From: Pectobacterium brasiliense
GTDB taxonomy: Bacteria; Pseudomonadota; Gammaproteobacteria; Enterobacterales; Enterobacteriaceae
NCBI RefSeq assembly: GCF_016950255.1
Contig: NZ_JACGFN010000002.1
Span: 868,001 to 932,000, forward strand
Length of the DNA: 64,000 nucleotides
Reading direction: 5' to 3'
Part shown: in pieces, positions 30,316 to 40,870 of the stretch
Numbering within the stretch: position 1 is the stretch's first letter
Layout: each line of letters begins with the position of its first letter
Program-made: the position numbers and the translations under genes
The notes under the pieces: generated by a model
Told to the model about the DNA's origin: nothing
The model's database searches: none
Seen by the model: the letters and a program-made list of their open reading frames with translations, nothing else

Positions 30316-33150
30316 TCAGGCTTCGCGTGCCAGAATCGGCCGCAGGAAGCGCGCAGTGTGAGACTGTTCGCACTCTGCCACCGTTTCCGGCGTGCCGGAG
30401 ACCAGAATTTCTCCGCCGCCGCTGCCGCCCTCCGGTCCTAAATCGACAATCCAGTCAGCCGTCTTAATCACGTCCAGATTGTGCTCAATCACCACGATAG
30501 TATTGCCCTGATCGCGCAGCTGATGCAGAACGGTAAGAAGCTGCTGAATATCGGCAAAATGCAGGCCAGTCGTAGGTTCGTCGAGAATATACAGCGTCTG
30601 TCCGGTTCCGCGTTTTGACAACTCGCGCGACAGTTTCACACGCTGTGCTTCCCCACCAGACAGCGTGGTGGCCGACTGCCCAAGGCGAATGTAGGACAGG
30701 CCGACGTCGATCAGCGTTTGCAGCTTCCGCGCCAGCGCCGGAATGGCATCAAAGAACCCTCGCGCTTCTTCAATGGTCATATCCAGCACTTCATGAATGC
30801 CTTTGCCTTTGTATTGAATTTCCAGCGTTTCGCGGTTGTAGCGCTTGCCTTTGCACTGGTCGCACGGCACATAAACATCCGGCAGGAAGTGCATTTCGAC
30901 CTTAATCACGCCGTCGCCCTGACAGGCTTCGCAGCGTCCACCGCGCACGTTAAAGCTGAAACGGCCAGGGTTGTAACCACGGGTACGTGCTTCCGGCACG
31001 CCAGCAAACAGCTCACGAATCGGCGTGAAAATGCCGGTATAGGTTGCCGGGTTGGAGCGCGGCGTGCGGCCAATCGGGCTTTGATCGATATCGATCACCT
31101 TATCGAAATGTTCCAGCCCTTGAATTTCACGGTGAGCGGCAGGTTCCGCCAGCGTCGCGCCGTTCAACTGACGCTGCGCCAGCGGGAATAAGGTATCGTT
31201 GATGAGGGTGGATTTACCCGATCCCGACACGCCGGTGATGCAGGTAAATAGCCCAACCGGCAGCGTTAGCGTGACGTCTTTCAGGTTATTGCCCTTCGCG
31301 CCAATCAACTTCAGCACTTTGGTCGGATCCGCAGGCACGCGCTGTTGCGGGATTTCAATCTTGCGTTTACCGCTGAGGAACTGCCCCGTCAGCGAATCCG
31401 GCACCGCCATGATCTCTTCCATCGTGCCTTCTGCGACAATCTGGCCGCCGTGCACGCCCGCGCCGGGGCCGATATCAATCACATGGTCGGCAGCACGAAT
31501 CGCATCTTCATCATGCTCCACCACAATGACGGTGTTGCCCAGATTACGCAGGTGAATCAGGGTTTCCAGCAGGCGCTCGTTGTCGCGCTGATGCAGGCCG
31601 ATAGAGGGCTCATCCAGTACGTACATCACGCCAACCAGCCCGGCACCAATCTGGCTCGCCAGACGAATACGCTGCGCCTCTCCGCCGGACAGCGTTTCCG
31701 CCGAACGGGAGAGTGACAAATAGTTCAGCCCGACATTCACCAGAAACTTCAGCCGATCGCCAATCTCTTTCAGCACTTTCTCGGCGATTTGGGCGCGTTG
31801 CCCGCTGAGCTTCATATTCTGGAAAAACGTCATCGCATGGCCGATGCTCATATCGGAAATCTGCGGCAGCGTCGTCTGCTCAACAAACACGTTACGCGCT
31901 TCTTCACGCAGGCGCGTTCCGCCGCAACTGGCGCAGGAGCGGTTGCTGATGAATTTCGCCAGCTCTTCGCGCACCGCCGTGGACTCCGTCTCTTTATAAC
32001 GGCGCTCCATGTTGTGCAGCACGCCTTCAAACGGATGGCGACGCACCGAGGTATCGCCGCGATCGTTGATATATTTGAATTCGACGTTTTCTTTGCCGGA
32101 GCCGTACAGAATCACTTTCTGCACCGCGGCGCTCAGGCTTTCAAATGGCGCATCGACGTCAAACTTGTAGTGCTCCGCCAGTGAGCGCAGCATTTGGAAA
32201 TAGTAGAAGTTGCGGCGATCCCAGCCGCGAATCGCGCCCCCCGCCAGCGACAGCTCGGCATTTTGCACCACGCGGGACGGATCGAAGAACTGCTGCACAC
32301 CCAGACCATCACAGCTTGGACACGCGCCCGCTGGGTTGTTGAACGAGAACATACGCGGTTCCAGTTCGTGCATGCTGTAGCCACACACCGGACAGGCAAA
32401 GTTCGCCGAGAACAGCAGTTCTGGCTGCGTCGGGTCGTCCATATCCGCGACCACCACGCTACCGCCGGACAGATCCAGCGCGGTTTCAAACGACTCTGCC
32501 AGTCGCTGCGCCAAATCTTCACGCACTTTAAACCGGTCAACGACGACTTCGATGGTGTGCTTTTTCTGTAATTCCAGTTTCGGCGGATCGGACAGATCGC
32601 ACACTTCGCCGTCGATACGGGCGCGGATGTAGCCCTGTGAGGCCAGGTTTTCCAGCGTTTTACTGTGTTCGCCTTTGCGATCCTTCACAATCGGTGCCAG
32701 CAGCATCAGGCGCTTACCTTCCGGCTGCGCCAGCACGTTGTCCACCATCTGGCTGACCGTCTGCGCATCCAGCGGCACATCGTGCTCCGGGCAGCGCGGT
32801 TCACCCACGCGAGCAAACAGCAAACGCAGGTAGTCATGAATTTCGGTAATCGTCCCGACCGTGGAACGCGGGTTATGCGAGGTGGATTTCTGTTCGATAG
32901 AGATGGCGGGCGACAGCCCTTCTATATGATCGACGTCCGGTTTTTCCATCAGCGACAAAAACTGACGGGCGTAGGCGGAGAGAGATTCCACATAGCGCCG
33001 CTGCCCTTCGGCATACAGCGTGTCAAACGCCAGCGATGACTTACCCGAGCCCGACAAACCGGTGATTACGATCAGCTTGTCACGAGGGATTATCAGGTTG
33101 ATATTCTTGAGATTATGGGTACGAGCACCACGAACTTCGATCTTATCCAT
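30316..33150 (-). CDS. uvrA: Excinuclease ABC subunit A
   Basis: 944 residues, full length. UvrA is the damage-recognition ATPase of nucleotide excision repair. Two ABC modules are visible, with Walker A motifs [13 protein letters not shown] near the N terminus and [13 protein letters not shown] near residue 640, and signature motifs [16 protein letters not shown] and [19 protein letters not shown]. Zinc-binding cysteine pairs occur at [20 protein letters not shown] and CEACQGDG with [10 protein letters not shown]. Divergent from ssb with a LexA box between them, as in Escherichia coli. Confidence 0.97.
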   Translation of the reverse strand: MDKIEVRGARTHNLKNINLIIPRDKLIVITGLSGSGKSSLAFDTLYAEGQRRYVESLSAYARQFLSLMEKPDVDHIEGLSPAISIEQKSTSHNPRSTVGTITEIHDYLRLLFARVGEPRCPEHDVPLDAQTVSQMVDNVLAQPEGKRLMLLAPIVKDRKGEHSKTLENLASQGYIRARIDGEVCDLSDPPKLELQKKHTIEVVVDRFKVREDLAQRLAESFETALDLSGGSVVVADMDDPTQPELLFSANFACPVCGYSMHELEPRMFSFNNPAGACPSCDGLGVQQFFDPSRVVQNAELSLAGGAIRGWDRRNFYYFQMLRSLAEHYKFDVDAPFESLSAAVQKVILYGSGKENVEFKYINDRGDTSVRRHPFEGVLHNMERRYKETESTAVREELAKFISNRSCASCGGTRLREEARNVFVEQTTLPQISDMSIGHAMTFFQNMKLSGQRAQIAEKVLKEIGDRLKFLVNVGLNYLSLSRSAETLSGGEAQRIRLASQIGAGLVGVMYVLDEPSIGLHQRDNERLLETLIHLRNLGNTVIVVEHDEDAIRAADHVIDIGPGAGVHGGQIVAEGTMEEIMAVPDSLTGQFLSGKRKIEIPQQRVPADPTKVLKLIGAKGNNLKDVTLTLPVGLFTCITGVSGSGKSTLINDTLFPLAQRQLNGATLAEPAAHREIQGLEHFDKVIDIDQSPIGRTPRSNPATYTGIFTPIRELFAGVPEARTRGYNPGRFSFNVRGGRCEACQGDGVIKVEMHFLPDVYVPCDQCKGKRYNRETLEIQYKGKGIHEVLDMTIEEARGFFDAIPALARKLQTLIDVGLSYIRLGQSATTLSGGEAQRVKLSRELSKRGTGQTLYILDEPTTGLHFADIQQLLTVLHQLRDQGNTIVVIEHNLDVIKTADWIVDLGPEGGSGGGEILVSGTPETVAECEQSHTARFLRPILAREA

Positions 33151-33237
33151 TCACACACTTCCCGGAATAAAAACGGTTTGTCATCGCCTCTCGAAGGGAG
33201 AGAACCGGTACGAAACGAGCAATTATGGCACAAAAAA

Positions 33238-33257
33238 AACTGAATGGATATCCAGTA
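33238..33257. promoter_or_regulatory. LexA (SOS) box between uvrA and ssb
   Basis: The sequence AACTGAATGGATATCCAGTA contains CTG-N10-CAG with an AT-rich centre. Read on the uvrA strand it is TACTGGATATCCATTCAGTT, very close to the Escherichia coli uvrA LexA site. It can serve both divergent genes. Confidence 0.85.
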
Positions 33258-33399
33258 TTAAACCCGCTTACTTTGCAAACGCTGCAAATCTTACTTTCAT
33301 TTCTGAAGCCATTTCGCAGGTATGACAGAGAGTTTTCCCATGGTAAGATTGATCGTTTAGACTTAGAAAATAAATCTACCGATTCATCAGGAGACGAGC

Positions 33400-33942
33400 A
33401 TGGCCAGCAGAGGCGTTAATAAAGTGATTCTTGTCGGAAATCTGGGTCAAGACCCGGAAGTCCGCTATATGCCGAATGGTGGTGCAGTTGCCAACATCAC
33501 GCTGGCTACGTCGGAAAGCTGGCGTGACAAGCAAACCGGTGAGCAGAAAGAGAAGACCGAATGGCACCGTGTCGTGCTGTTCGGCAAACTGGCAGAAGTC
33601 GCAGGCGAATACCTGCGCAAAGGCTCTCAGGTTTACATCGAAGGCGCACTGCAAACCCGTAAATGGGCCGATCAGTCTGGCGTAGAGCGCTACACCACCG
33701 AAGTCGTTGTTAACGTCGGCGGCACCATGCAGATGCTGGGTGGACGCCAGGGCGGCGGCGCACCAGCAGGCGGTAACGCAGGTGGCGGTCAGCAACAGGG
33801 CGGTTGGGGTCAACCTCAGCAGCCGCAGGGCGGCAACCAGTTCAGCGGCGGCGCGCAATCTCAACAGCGCCCTGCACAGAACAGCGCTCCAGCACAAAGC
33901 AACGAACCGCCAATGGATTTCGACGACGACATTCCGTTCTGA
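33400..33942 (+). CDS. ssb: Single-stranded DNA-binding protein
   Basis: 180 residues. The OB-fold domain (about residues 1-112) begins [20 protein letters not shown] and includes [21 protein letters not shown] glycine/glutamine-rich linker follows, and the acidic tip MDFDDDIPF recruits partner proteins. Ribosome binding site AGGAGACG. Tetrameric SSB protects single-stranded DNA in replication and repair. A 12-bp stem (33968-33979 with 33986-33997) after the stop probably ends transcription. Confidence 0.97.
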   Translation: MASRGVNKVILVGNLGQDPEVRYMPNGGAVANITLATSESWRDKQTGEQKEKTEWHRVVLFGKLAEVAGEYLRKGSQVYIEGALQTRKWADQSGVERYTTEVVVNVGGTMQMLGGRQGGGAPAGGNAGGGQQQGGWGQPQQPQGGNQFSGGAQSQQRPAQNSAPAQSNEPPMDFDDDIPF

Positions 33943-33967
33943 TTTCGAAAGTATCCTTGTCACATTG

Positions 33968-33997
33968 ATGGTTACCACATTCTTTTGTGGTAACCAT
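33968..33997 (+). terminator. Hairpin after ssb
   Basis: ATGGTTACCACA (33968-33979) and TGTGGTAACCAT (33986-33997) form a perfect 12-bp stem with a 6-nt loop. The T-run after it is poor, so termination may be partial. Confidence 0.65.
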
Positions 33998-34068
33998 TAG
34001 CTCTTGAAACATTGATTCATCACCCTTTTATGATAAAGGGTCATCATCTTCATCATAATGGAAAAAGT

Positions 34069-35064
34069 ATGGTTTCCCTGAAGGATGTGGCGCAGTTAGC
34101 GGGTGTGTCAATGATGACGGTGTCACGCGTCCTCAACCATCCCGATACCGTTCGCCCTGAAACCAGAAAGCGCGTCATGCAGGCGGTGCAGACGCTTAAC
34201 TACATCCCCGACCATTCCGCACGAAAAATACGTACCCAGCGTAACAACGCCTCCACGATTGCGATTCTGGCAAGAGATACCGCAACGACGCCCTTCTCCG
34301 TCGAAATTTTATTAGCAATAGAACAAACGGCGCGGGAAAAAGGCTGGAATAGTTTTCTCATTAATATCTTTTCAGAGCAAGACAGCGAACGTGCGGTACG
34401 ACAGCTGTTAGCACAGCGCCCAGACGGAATTATTTATACCACTATGGGGCTTCGCCATGTCACGCTGCCAGATGTACTGAAAGGGGAAAATGTTATTTTA
34501 GCGAACTGCCAGTCAGACGATAAGTCGCTTCCTGCCTACATCCCCAACAATTTTGACGCACAGTATCAGGCAACACGCTATCTGATTGATCGTGGCTACC
34601 AAAAACCCCTGTGCTTTTGGCTACCTGACGCAGAAGCGGCAAGCCGCGACCGCCGCAACGGGTTTGAGCATGCCTGGCAAACGGCCGGACGTTCATTATC
34701 AGACACCTCGCAGCATCATATGATGTTGGGAGATGAACACTACACGGACCTGGCAGAGTTACTGGCCATCAAATTAAAAGATAATCATCCTGACTTTGAT
34801 GTCCTCATCTGCGGTAACGATAGGATCGCCTTTATCGCTTATCAGGTCTTGCTTGCACACGGCATTGCTATCCCCGAACAGGTTGCAGTATTAGGGTTTG
34901 ATAATCAGGTAGGCATGGGCAATTTATTCCTCCCTCCCCTTTCTACCATACAATTACCTCACGATGAGATTGGCCGGCAGGCAACGCTTCACATTATTGA
35001 AAACCGCGAAAACGGCGGTTGTCAGCAACTCCCTTGTCCGCTCCTGATCCGTTCATCGACATAA
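34069..35064 (+). CDS. cscR: Sucrose regulon repressor, LacI family
   Basis: 331 residues from the ATG at 34069 (MVSLKDVAQLAGVSMMTVSR), the same length as Escherichia coli CscR; a longer frame begins at 34012. The helix-turn-helix and hinge (NYIPDHSARKIRTQRNNA) are followed by a sugar-binding core very like CscR (TTPFSVEILLAIEQTAREKG, LAQRPDGIIYTTMGLRHVTL, DVLICGNDRIAFIAYQVLLA, LFLPPLSTIQLPHDEIGRQA). It should repress cscBA in the absence of sucrose or its products. Convergent with cscA. Confidence 0.92.
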   Translation: MVSLKDVAQLAGVSMMTVSRVLNHPDTVRPETRKRVMQAVQTLNYIPDHSARKIRTQRNNASTIAILARDTATTPFSVEILLAIEQTAREKGWNSFLINIFSEQDSERAVRQLLAQRPDGIIYTTMGLRHVTLPDVLKGENVILANCQSDDKSLPAYIPNNFDAQYQATRYLIDRGYQKPLCFWLPDAEAASRDRRNGFEHAWQTAGRSLSDTSQHHMMLGDEHYTDLAELLAIKLKDNHPDFDVLICGNDRIAFIAYQVLLAHGIAIPEQVAVLGFDNQVGMGNLFLPPLSTIQLPHDEIGRQATLHIIENRENGGCQQLPCPLLIRSST

Positions 35065-35096
35065 TACGGCTGCTGTAAGATTCGCTTTTACGTTTG

Positions 35097-35134
35097 ACGA
35101 AGACTCAGCAACAGTGAGACTACCGAGTCTTCGT
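35097..35134. terminator. Inverted repeat between cscR and cscA
   Basis: ACGAAGACTC (35097-35106) and GAGTCTTCGT (35125-35134) form a 10-bp stem with an 18-nt loop between the two convergent genes. Likely a shared transcription end. Confidence 0.6.
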
Positions 35135-35242
35135 GTATCAATGCACCAATCTTTTGATTATGCGGCGGTTTCAGTACGCAATGATTTAGTACGTAATGAA
35201 TAGCGCATCACAGTAAACGATTGATTGCGATGCAAACAGGCG

Positions 35243-36676
35243 CTATTCAAGACGCCAAAGCGAACCGCCAAGCATGACCGCCTCTCCCTGACTGGAATAA
35301 AGCGTCAATGCACGCTGCTCCGGCTGCGGATAAATTCGACTCGTCATACAGGCTTCTCCATCGTTCACAAATACTTCCACCGAAGAACGATCGATAAACA
35401 TCCGAATTTTTATCTGTTCAGACGGTGGTAACGCGATACTCCGATAGCCGTCTATTCCTTCATGTAGATAGCGACGCCATAACACCAGCCGCTTAGCCTG
35501 ATTATCCACATACAGTTGCAGCCCCTCTCCCAACCTGACGCCATACTGCTCTGCCTGACTGCGTGCCATATCCCAACAGATTTCCAGTTCAACCGCATCT
35601 GCACAAGGCGTGATAAGAAAGGGATCCGTCATGGTCGCGGGCTCAATAAGCTGCGGTTGCTGGCGCAGGCTTTCCAGTTCACGAACCGGCCGCTGATATA
35701 GCTTTCCATGACATTCAATGAGTTCACGCGGCAAGGTAAACGATCCGGCCCACCCTTCCTGTTTGGACGGCATAGGCGACTCCCACATGTCCATCCACCC
35801 TAAAATGACGCGTCTGCCGTCTGCCGTTAAAAACGACTGTGGCGCATAAAAATCGTGCCCATGATCCAGCTCTTCGAAAACTCCCGTCCGTTTAAACACC
35901 GTTTCCGGCTGCCAGTCCCCCTGCAATACAGCGCTTTGAAAGCGATTGCGATAGGCATAGCCTTCTGCTTTCATCCCCTGAGGAGAAAACATGAGGTAGC
36001 GATGTTCACCTAATGGAAAAAAGTCCGGGCACTCCCACATATACCCTTCTTGCGCATCGGCATGGGCCAGTACCTGTTCAAAACACCATTCCGATAATGA
36101 CGAGCCGCGATACAGTAATACCTGCCCCGTATCGTTCTTGTCCCGCGCACCGACCACCATCCACCAAGAGCCATCCTCACGCCAGACCTTCGGATCGCGA
36201 AAATGCATGATGCCTTCTGGCGGTGTCAGGATGACGCCTCGTTTTTCAAAATGAATGCCATCATGGCTGATTGCCAGACACTGCACTTCACGGATGGCAC
36301 TATCGTCCCCTTCTCCTGATAACCAGACATGTCCGGTGTAAATCAGCGATAGCACGCCATCATCATCTACCGCACTGCCGGAGAAGCAGCCATCAAGGTC
36401 ATATTCATCCCCTGGAGCCAAGGCGATAGCCTCATGCTGCCAGCGCACCATATCCGGGCTTGTCGCGTGTCCCCAATGCATCGGTCCCCAATGTTCACTC
36501 ATGGGATGATGTTGATAGAAAGCATGGTAGACACCATTGAAATAGATCAGACCATTGGGGTCGTTCATCCAGCCCGCTGGCGGCGCTAAATGGTAATGTG
36601 GATAAAACGTATTGCCGCGCTGCGTCAACAACGCGTCCCGTGCAGATTCTGCCTGTATTAAACGTGATTTCATCAT
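35243..36676 (-). CDS. cscA: Sucrose hydrolase (invertase), GH32
   Basis: 477 residues, the size of Escherichia coli CscA. It splits imported sucrose into glucose and fructose in the cytoplasm. GH32 motifs: HLAPPAGWMNDPNGLIYFNG with the nucleophile aspartate in WMNDPNG, the RDP motif in HFRDPKVWREDG, and the acid/base glutamate in MWECPDFFPLG. The C-terminal beta-sandwich has IKIRMFIDRSSVEVFVNDGE. No signal peptide. The start lies 1 nt after the cscB stop, so the two form an operon. Confidence 0.95.
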   Translation of the reverse strand: MMKSRLIQAESARDALLTQRGNTFYPHYHLAPPAGWMNDPNGLIYFNGVYHAFYQHHPMSEHWGPMHWGHATSPDMVRWQHEAIALAPGDEYDLDGCFSGSAVDDDGVLSLIYTGHVWLSGEGDDSAIREVQCLAISHDGIHFEKRGVILTPPEGIMHFRDPKVWREDGSWWMVVGARDKNDTGQVLLYRGSSLSEWCFEQVLAHADAQEGYMWECPDFFPLGEHRYLMFSPQGMKAEGYAYRNRFQSAVLQGDWQPETVFKRTGVFEELDHGHDFYAPQSFLTADGRRVILGWMDMWESPMPSKQEGWAGSFTLPRELIECHGKLYQRPVRELESLRQQPQLIEPATMTDPFLITPCADAVELEICWDMARSQAEQYGVRLGEGLQLYVDNQAKRLVLWRRYLHEGIDGYRSIALPPSEQIKIRMFIDRSSVEVFVNDGEACMTSRIYPQPEQRALTLYSSQGEAVMLGGSLWRLE

Positions 36677-36677
36677 T

Positions 36678-37943
36678 TCACCGTGGTGCTGTATTCATAT
36701 TTTCAGAAGCGGATTCATCATCCTCCGCGCGAAGCAATACGCCAGACACCAGAGTCAGAATGAGTACAGCGACCGCCAGTATCATATAGGTGTCAGCAAA
36801 GCCCAGTGCGTCATAGCCATACCCCACAATCGGGGAAAGGATCGCGGCACAAAATGAGGTAACAAACTGGAATCCGACCAGATAGAGCGTGGCCGACAGA
36901 CGTTTGTCGAATTGCGAGGTAATGTATTTGAACATGGCGATGAGCAGGATCGGCAGTTCAACGGCATGGAGTAATTTTAACAACGAGATGGCAAGTGTCC
37001 CTTCCGCCAGCCCCGATCCGAATATCCTAAACGTCATGATAAGGCCGCTTAATAACAAGCCGCGTTTGGCACCGATACGGTTAACCAGAAACGGGGCTAA
37101 AAACATACCGCCGGCTTCTAAAAACACCTGAAACGAATTGAGGAATCCGAACATTTCGTTGCCGCGCGCAGGGTCGCTAAACAGTGAGGCGAAATAGACG
37201 GGAAACTGTTGATCGTAAACGTTATAGACGCTCACACCACAGACAAACACCACCAGAGACCAAAAGCGCGGCAAGCGCAGCAGCCCGATGGCATCTGCGA
37301 TAGTTAGCGCGTTACTCTTACCGTATTCCAGCTCTCCCATCGCATGCGGCTTAATATCATTAAGACGCCATAACAACAGCAAGAACACACTGGCTGATAC
37401 ACAGGCCATCCAGAAATTCAGGTTAGGATCGATGTTAAATAACATTCCTGCGAAGAACGTCGCCCCCGCCCACCCAAGCGATCCCCACATACGGGCTTTT
37501 CCGTACTCAAATCCCGTAATGCGGCTGACACGCTCGGTATAGGATTCCAGAACCCCAATCCCTGCGAAAAATGTGGCACCGACATAAACGCCGACGCTGA
37601 ATGCACCGAGGTACATATTCCAGCGTAGCAGCGGTGTTCCGACAAAAATAAACCAGGGCCCGCTCAACAGCAGCAGTACGCCAATGCACCACAACAGATT
37701 TTTGCGTAGCCCCAGCTTATCCTGAATAAAACCATAAATCGGCTGAGCGAAAAACGCGGTAAGGCTGATGATTGAAAAAATGATCCCCGTATCCGCTCCC
37801 CGCAGGCCAACCTTCTGGTTAAGCCACAACGAGATCAGTGAAAAGGCTGAAGACCATGTCCAGAAGAAGGCGAATAGCAACCCACTTAATTTTAAGTAAT
37901 TTTGTCTGGCAGAGTGTGCCGGTGTATGCGCGTATTTATTCAT
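36678..37943 (-). CDS. cscB: Sucrose permease, MFS oligosaccharide:H+ symporter
   Basis: 421 residues with 12 membrane segments. It resembles LacY/CscB: YLKLSGLLFAFFWTWSSAFS at the start, QPIYGFIQDKLGLRKNLLW in loop 2-3, ARMWGSLGWAGATFFAGMLF, and a C terminus ending in a charged tail (RAEDDESASENMNTAPR). It imports sucrose with a proton. First gene of the cscBA operon; two GTTAACGTTAAC palindromes lie upstream. No fructokinase gene (cscK) is nearby, unlike the E. coli cluster. Confidence 0.95.
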   Translation of the reverse strand: MNKYAHTPAHSARQNYLKLSGLLFAFFWTWSSAFSLISLWLNQKVGLRGADTGIIFSIISLTAFFAQPIYGFIQDKLGLRKNLLWCIGVLLLLSGPWFIFVGTPLLRWNMYLGAFSVGVYVGATFFAGIGVLESYTERVSRITGFEYGKARMWGSLGWAGATFFAGMLFNIDPNLNFWMACVSASVFLLLLWRLNDIKPHAMGELEYGKSNALTIADAIGLLRLPRFWSLVVFVCGVSVYNVYDQQFPVYFASLFSDPARGNEMFGFLNSFQVFLEAGGMFLAPFLVNRIGAKRGLLLSGLIMTFRIFGSGLAEGTLAISLLKLLHAVELPILLIAMFKYITSQFDKRLSATLYLVGFQFVTSFCAAILSPIVGYGYDALGFADTYMILAVAVLILTLVSGVLLRAEDDESASENMNTAPR

Positions 37944-37974
37944 GTTGGTTTATTCCGCAAGAAGTTCACCGCCA

Positions 37975-38051
37975 TTGTTAACGTTAACAATTCATCATTT
38001 AAATCATTCTTGTGACGATATGGGATGATAATCACAAATGTTAACGTTAAC
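37975..38051. promoter_or_regulatory. Paired palindromic operators upstream of cscB
   Basis: TTGTTAACGTTAACAA (37975-37990) and GTTAACGTTAAC (38040-38051) share the same 12-bp palindrome, with centres 63 bp apart (about six helical turns). They flank the expected leftward cscB promoter. LacI-type repressors bind such pairs, so CscR is the likely binder. Confidence 0.75.
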
Positions 38052-38278
38052 TTAAAGGTTTTGTGACCTAACCGTCAATTTTTACTCATGTCAACGCACG
38101 GGAACCGGAACAAAAATACAGCTTCTTCTTTTTAGTCTCAGCCAACCAGGAGAGTGAAAAAATTGGTCTGCTACTCTCTCAATAAGTGGAGGGGAACATC
38201 CATCTATTTGATTGCTATTTTATTCCGGTAAATATCAGCCTGATTGCCAGCACTTATCCACGAAAATATGAGAGTAAG

Positions 38279-38737
38279 ATGATGAATAGAGACCAGGAAA
38301 TTATTGTTAATTCCGTTGAGCCAGACGATTACGAACAGTGGCTGCCCTATTGGAGGAGTTATCAGGAATTCTATAAGGTGCAGCTTTCCGATGAGGTCAC
38401 GGAAGTCACCTGGAATCGTTTTTTTAAAGCCGAGATTCCCGTGCACTGCGCCGTAGCACGGGAAGGGGTGCATATTATTGGTTTCGCACACTTTGTTTTT
38501 CACGATTCCACCTGGGGCGTAAACTCTTATTGTTACTTAGAGGATCTGTTTGTTACTCCGACCGCTCGCGGTAAAAACGTTGGCAAAAAACTGATTGAAT
38601 ACGTGAGAGAACGGGCACAGGAAAAAAGCTGCGATCGGCTGTATTGGCATACTCAGGAAACCAATAAAACAGCCCAGCGTCTTTATGATTGGGTCGCGGA
38701 AAAACCGGGCGTTATTGAATATAGAATGCCGCTTTAA
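38279..38737 (+). CDS. GNAT-family N-acetyltransferase
   Basis: 152 residues from the ATG at 38279 (a second ATG follows at once); a longer frame begins at 38186. The acetyl-CoA-binding motif is YLEDLFVTPTARGKNVGKKL followed by IEYVRERAQEKSC. The end (LYWHTQETNKTAQRLYDWVA) matches the common GNAT pattern. Substrate unknown. It stands alone; the membrane-protein gene after it may be read from the same transcript. Confidence 0.88.
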   Translation: MMNRDQEIIVNSVEPDDYEQWLPYWRSYQEFYKVQLSDEVTEVTWNRFFKAEIPVHCAVAREGVHIIGFAHFVFHDSTWGVNSYCYLEDLFVTPTARGKNVGKKLIEYVRERAQEKSCDRLYWHTQETNKTAQRLYDWVAEKPGVIEYRMPL

Positions 38738-38798
38738 CTATAAAAAGATAAGCAGTAGAGTGATGCGGCGAAAACGCCGTATATAAATGGATTTTAAA

Positions 38799-39212
38799 AT
38801 GAACTACCAGTCTGCTTCTCTTCTTATCTACACCGTCAGGATCTTTTTTGCAGTTTGCCTCTGTGGCGCGCTGGCGCTTGTCGGCATCAGCGCCCCAATT
38901 TTCTATCTTCTTGCGATGGGGCTGGCTTATCCCGTCATCGTCTCTATACGATTGCACAGCCTGAGTGAAAAAGGCATTGCCCTTTTACCAAAGGAAAAAA
39001 GCGAATGGATGGTCTATGTGCACGGCATTCCCGTGCGCGAAACCAGAACGTCATTAACCAACCTGTATTTTTTTAGTGCCGAAAGCGCGCAGACGTTTTT
39101 CCTGCGCGCCTATACTGGGAAGTTGCTGATTCAGATTTGCGCGGTCGTCTTATTAGTACGGCAGACGATGGCGGTCAGTTGGCCGTGGTTTTACCTTGGT
39201 GCGGTTGCTTAA
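38799..39212 (+). CDS. Hypothetical membrane protein
   Basis: 137 residues from the ATG at 38799; a possible start four codons earlier gives 141. Two N-terminal hydrophobic segments (LLIYTVRIFFAVCLCGALAL, IFYLLAMGLAYPVIVSI) and a C-terminal one (LLIQICAVVLLVRQTMAV) surround a soluble middle (LLPKEKSEWMVYVHGIPVRE). I do not recognise the family. Its end marks the left limit of the AT-rich island that carries the Thoeris genes. Confidence 0.6.
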   Translation: MNYQSASLLIYTVRIFFAVCLCGALALVGISAPIFYLLAMGLAYPVIVSIRLHSLSEKGIALLPKEKSEWMVYVHGIPVRETRTSLTNLYFFSAESAQTFFLRAYTGKLLIQICAVVLLVRQTMAVSWPWFYLGAVA

Positions 39213-39408
39213 TGAGCAAAACCTATGGATTACAAACCATAAACATAATTAGGTTAAAAATAATCACATAAATAAAGAATATAACCACATAAACCTTTAG
39301 TTGATATTTAGGTATTACACATGTATAAAGCATTGATAGCTTTAATTCCCCAATACATTTCCAACCTTAAAAAAATCAAAAAACCTTAATGAGATTTGAG
39401 TTAAATAT

Positions 39409-40857
39409 ATGTTTAGTCATGAACAAAACACGATGATTGATCGTATAGTTAAAGAATTAGAAGAACATAATTTTGCAATTTTTGCTGGGGCTGGTTTATC
39501 TGCTCCTGCTGGGTACTTAAATTGGAAAGAACTTTTGCGCCCACTATCAGTTGAATTAAAATTGAACATTGACAAAGAAACTGATTTAGTTTCTTTAGCC
39601 CAATATTATGTTAATGAAAATCATAGCCGGAGCCGGCTAACAGAACGATTAATTGATGAGATTGGCATATCCCAAAAAGTAACAATCAACCATCAGATTT
39701 TAGCAAAGTTACCTATATCTACTTATTGGACCACAAATTATGATGATTTAATTGAAAGATCATTAGAAGATGAGGGTAAACTTCCCGATAAAAAATTTAC
39801 AAAAAACCACTTATCTCAAACAAAAAAAGGTCGCTCAGCAATCGTTTATAAGATGCACGGTGATGCTAGCTTACCGGAACAAGCAATTATAACTAAAGAT
39901 CAATATGAATCTTACTCTTTGCATTTCGCACCGTTTGTAACAGCATTATCTGGCGATTTGGTTTCGAAGACATTCCTATTCCTAGGATTTAGCTTCACCG
40001 ACCCTAACTTAGATTATATTTTAAGCAGAATTAGAATCCATTTTGAGACAAACCAAAGACAGCATTTTTGCATTTTTAGAGAAGTGAACAGAGATGATTA
40101 TCATAATGATGATGAATTTTCATACAACCAACTAAAACAACAATTTGTTATTAAAGATCTCGCTCGATTTAGTATAAAAGTAATATTAATAAGTGCATGG
40201 ACAGATTTAACATCTATACTGAAAGAAATAACGAAGAGATTTAGGTGTAAAAATGTATTTTTATCTGGGAGCGCACATGAATTTGGTAATTGGGAACAAA
40301 ATGCAACAGAGATTTTTTTATCAAAACTCGGCGAAATTCTAATACAGGAGGGATTTAAAATAACATCAGGTTTGGGTTTAGGTATCGGTAATGCTTTTAT
40401 TAGTGGTGCTATTAAAGAAATCTATGATAAAAAACATGCTAAAATTGACGACTACTTAACCATGAAGGTCTTTCCTCAATTTGTTGAGGATAAAAACACG
40501 AGAAAAAGAATTTGGAGTTTATGGCGAAAGGATTTATTAATTCAAGCTGGAATTGCAATATTTTTCATGGGAAATAAATCAACAAAAGATATTAATTCTG
40601 AAAAATCAAACATTACTCTAGCAGATGGAATGGAAGAGGAATTTCAAATAGCTAAGAACTTTGGATTAAAAATAATTCCAATTGGTGCTAGCGGTTATAA
40701 AGCAAAAGAATTATTTGACCGAGTCATGGCCGACTTCAATACTTATTATCCAAATGCGACACCTGAATTTCATGATGCATTTACTAAATTAGATGAATCT
40801 GTTGACGAGCCAATAAAATTACTATCTAAAATTCACAATATCATTAAATTAATTTAA
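39409..40857 (+). CDS. thsA: Thoeris ThsA-like NADase (SIR2 + SLOG)
   Basis: 482 residues. The N-terminal SIR2-like domain (to about 260) has FAIFAGAGLSAPAGYLNWKE, TYWTTNYDDLIERS with N110, and IVYKMHGD with H150; these two residues match the catalytic Asn/His of the Bacillus cereus ThsA (reported at 112/152). The C-terminal SLOG domain (about 275-470) has VFLSGSAHEFGNWEQNA, ITSGLGLGIGNAFISGAIKE and ADGMEEEFQIAKNFGLKIIP. In type I Thoeris the SLOG domain binds a cyclic ADP-ribose isomer made by ThsB, and SIR2 then destroys NAD+. The gene is much more AT-rich than its surroundings. thsB follows 13 nt later. Confidence 0.92.
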   Translation: MFSHEQNTMIDRIVKELEEHNFAIFAGAGLSAPAGYLNWKELLRPLSVELKLNIDKETDLVSLAQYYVNENHSRSRLTERLIDEIGISQKVTINHQILAKLPISTYWTTNYDDLIERSLEDEGKLPDKKFTKNHLSQTKKGRSAIVYKMHGDASLPEQAIITKDQYESYSLHFAPFVTALSGDLVSKTFLFLGFSFTDPNLDYILSRIRIHFETNQRQHFCIFREVNRDDYHNDDEFSYNQLKQQFVIKDLARFSIKVILISAWTDLTSILKEITKRFRCKNVFLSGSAHEFGNWEQNATEIFLSKLGEILIQEGFKITSGLGLGIGNAFISGAIKEIYDKKHAKIDDYLTMKVFPQFVEDKNTRKRIWSLWRKDLLIQAGIAIFFMGNKSTKDINSEKSNITLADGMEEEFQIAKNFGLKIIPIGASGYKAKELFDRVMADFNTYYPNATPEFHDAFTKLDESVDEPIKLLSKIHNIIKLI

Positions 40858-40870
40858 TGAGGAGATAAAT

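Noticed and set aside
38767..38780. Small hairpin CGGCG-AAAA-CGCCG after the GNAT gene
   Set aside because: The stem is only 5 bp and no T-run follows, so it is too weak to call a terminator.
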